Of a stretch of DNA of 64,000 nt, positions 63,170 to 64,000 are shown one piece after another. Source of the stretch: a bacterium DOLZORAL124_38_8. Its GTDB lineage: Bacteria > Patescibacteriota > Gracilibacteria > UBA4473. A program made the translations under genes and the position numbers. The notes beneath the pieces are model-generated. The model was not told where the DNA came from, ran no database searches, and saw only the letters and a program-made list of their open reading frames with translations. Positions within the stretch are counted from its first letter, which is position 1, and every line of letters starts with the position of its first letter. The DNA lies in contig PDQG01000004.1 in assembly GCA_002747745.1 (NCBI GenBank), positions 119,216 through 183,215 of the forward strand. Reading direction: 5' to 3'.

Positions 63170-63661
63170 ATGGAAAAGTCCCTCTACCAAAAACTAGCCG
63201 ACTTAAATATTTCGTATGAAGTATTAGAACATCCTGCATTCTTCTCCTGTGAAGAGTCGGTTGAGTTTGCCGCTCAAAACCCTGGAGGACACGCGAAAAC
63301 CTTGTTTTTGCGAGATAAAAAAAAGAAGCATTATTTTCTGGCGGTAGTAGAAGACAAACACCGAATTGACACCAAAGCACTTTGCCAATACCTTGAATGT
63401 AGTGGAGGAAAACTTTCATTTGGATCGGCCGAAGATTTACAGCAAATACTGCAAGTTCGTCCCGGAAGCGTTACTCCGTTTGCGTTATTGTCAGATAACC
63501 AAAATAAAATTCAGCGCGTCCTCATCGATACATCACTTAAACAACACCGGTTTGTCTATTTTCATCCAATGAGAAATACGGCTTCGGTAAAAATAAAACT
63601 TTCAGATTTTGAAAAATTCTTAGATTCACTTTCACACAATATTGAATTCTTTCCTTTTTAA
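63170..63661 (+). CDS. YbaK/ProX-type aminoacyl-tRNA deacylase
   Basis: 163 aa. YbaK/EbsC-like fold: LNISYEVLEHPAFFSCEESVEFAAQNPGGHAKTLFLRDKKKKHYFLAVVEDKHRIDTKAL, with the conserved catalytic Lys in AKTLFLRD. It then reads LSFGSAEDLQQILQVRPGSVTPFALLSD and ends in a family-like N-x-x-x-x-x-I strand. Such stand-alone proteins hydrolyse mischarged tRNA (for example Ala-tRNA-Pro in ProXp-ala). The ATG follows the ileS stop with no gap, so both are surely cotranscribed. This pairs a trans-editing activity with the unusual IleRS. Confidence 0.88.
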   Translation: MEKSLYQKLADLNISYEVLEHPAFFSCEESVEFAAQNPGGHAKTLFLRDKKKKHYFLAVVEDKHRIDTKALCQYLECSGGKLSFGSAEDLQQILQVRPGSVTPFALLSDNQNKIQRVLIDTSLKQHRFVYFHPMRNTASVKIKLSDFEKFLDSLSHNIEFFPF

Positions 63662-63670
63662 TCGTCCGCT

Positions 63671-64000
63671 ATGAATCACCCCAAAACCATAGAATGTTGC
63701 CAAAACACAGATACCATTGAACTTGTGCGATGGCTTTCAAGGAAAATATTGTTAGATTTTGAATACTGTAAAAATATTTTTGAAAAACTAAGACCTAGCA
63801 GTTACAACAAATTTTCACTCCGCCTCATTCCTAGAGAAATCCGAAATGATATACGGGTTGTCTTCTCATTTGCTAGATATATTGATGATTTAGTCGATGA
63901 AGTTTCTTCTTATCTGAAAGATGATGCACAAAATTCACTGACTGTTTTGCAAAAAGAATGGGAGGCTTCAAAAGGCAACCAATTTGCCAACAATCCCATC
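63671..64000 (+). CDS. Squalene/phytoene synthase-like protein, N-terminal part
   Basis: The first 110 codons are inside the window; the frame is open at the right edge. It starts MNHPKTIECCQNTDTIEL. FSLRLIPREIRNDIRVVFSFARYIDDLVDEVSS contains the F-x-R-x-x-D-D-x-x-D-E first aspartate-rich motif of trans-isoprenyl diphosphate head-to-head synthases, preceded by the usual SF...LP..R..I...Y.F segment. It would condense two prenyl diphosphates to squalene or phytoene. It starts 9 nt after the YbaK gene and is probably in the same transcript. Confidence 0.8.
   Translation, partial: MNHPKTIECCQNTDTIELVRWLSRKILLDFEYCKNIFEKLRPSSYNKFSLRLIPREIRNDIRVVFSFARYIDDLVDEVSSYLKDDAQNSLTVLQKEWEASKGNQFANNPI

Overview
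The window looks like a chromosomal segment of a small-genome, AT-rich bacterium, most likely from the Patescibacteria (CPR). This rests on the short intergenic spaces, the solitary 16S rRNA gene, the CPR-style cell-surface gene set (pseudopilin, pilin-like protein, DUF11 adhesin, lipoproteins) and a Cys-rich protein family I associate with CPR genomes. A placement near Peregrinibacteria, the code-11 relatives of the UGA-recoding Gracilibacteria and Absconditabacteria, fits but is inference. I see no IS element, CRISPR array, prophage or tRNA gene.

Layout. 0-9 kb: start of glmS, aspS, a nitroreductase, a five-repeat I78-like lipoprotein, a LemA-like pair, purQ, asnS, corA and ssb. 9-18 kb: an amber-interrupted LamG pseudopilin, GNAT, trpS, a nuclease lipoprotein, a WecA-like transferase, a class A PBP and transketolase. 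17-21 kb: a TrmB regulator divergent from a radical SAM/SPASM protein and a Cys-rich protein. 21-26 kb: DUF4956-VTC-CotH operon and LtrA. 26-28 kb: a stand-alone 16S rRNA. 28-41 kb: lysS, nusA, a PBP2-type transpeptidase, ruvA, comM, tgt and two large unknown proteins. 41-51 kb: MgtC/DUF4010, a FecR-like protein, ftsE, rpsP-khpA-pilin-comF, rpmB, RNA methyltransferases and an amino-acid permease with an elaborate leader. 51-57 kb: secreted beta-propeller lipoprotein and DUF11 surface protein. 57-64 kb: dnaJ, a giant ileS, a YbaK-type tRNA editing protein and the start of a squalene/phytoene-synthase-like gene.

Three observations stand out. (1) The 1569-residue IleRS carries three separate, apparently catalytically intact histidine-phosphatase (RHG) domains inserted at three points of its core and is followed without a gap by a YbaK-type editing deacylase. 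(2) Translation signals are unusual: the 16S 3' tail does not carry the canonical CCUCC anti-Shine-Dalgarno, almost no gene has an SD, and at least seven genes have a -10 box only 6-8 nt from the ATG, as expected for leaderless mRNAs. (3) UGA is almost absent as a stop codon: about fifty genes end in UAA or UAG, and the single UGA-ended gene has a UAA three codons further on.

Promoters in general look sigma70-like (TTGACN, 16-18 nt, TANNNT). The rRNA and ribosomal-protein promoters share a TTGACR-N16-TA form. Several small palindromic repeat families sit between genes and in two places contribute a stop codon or terminator.
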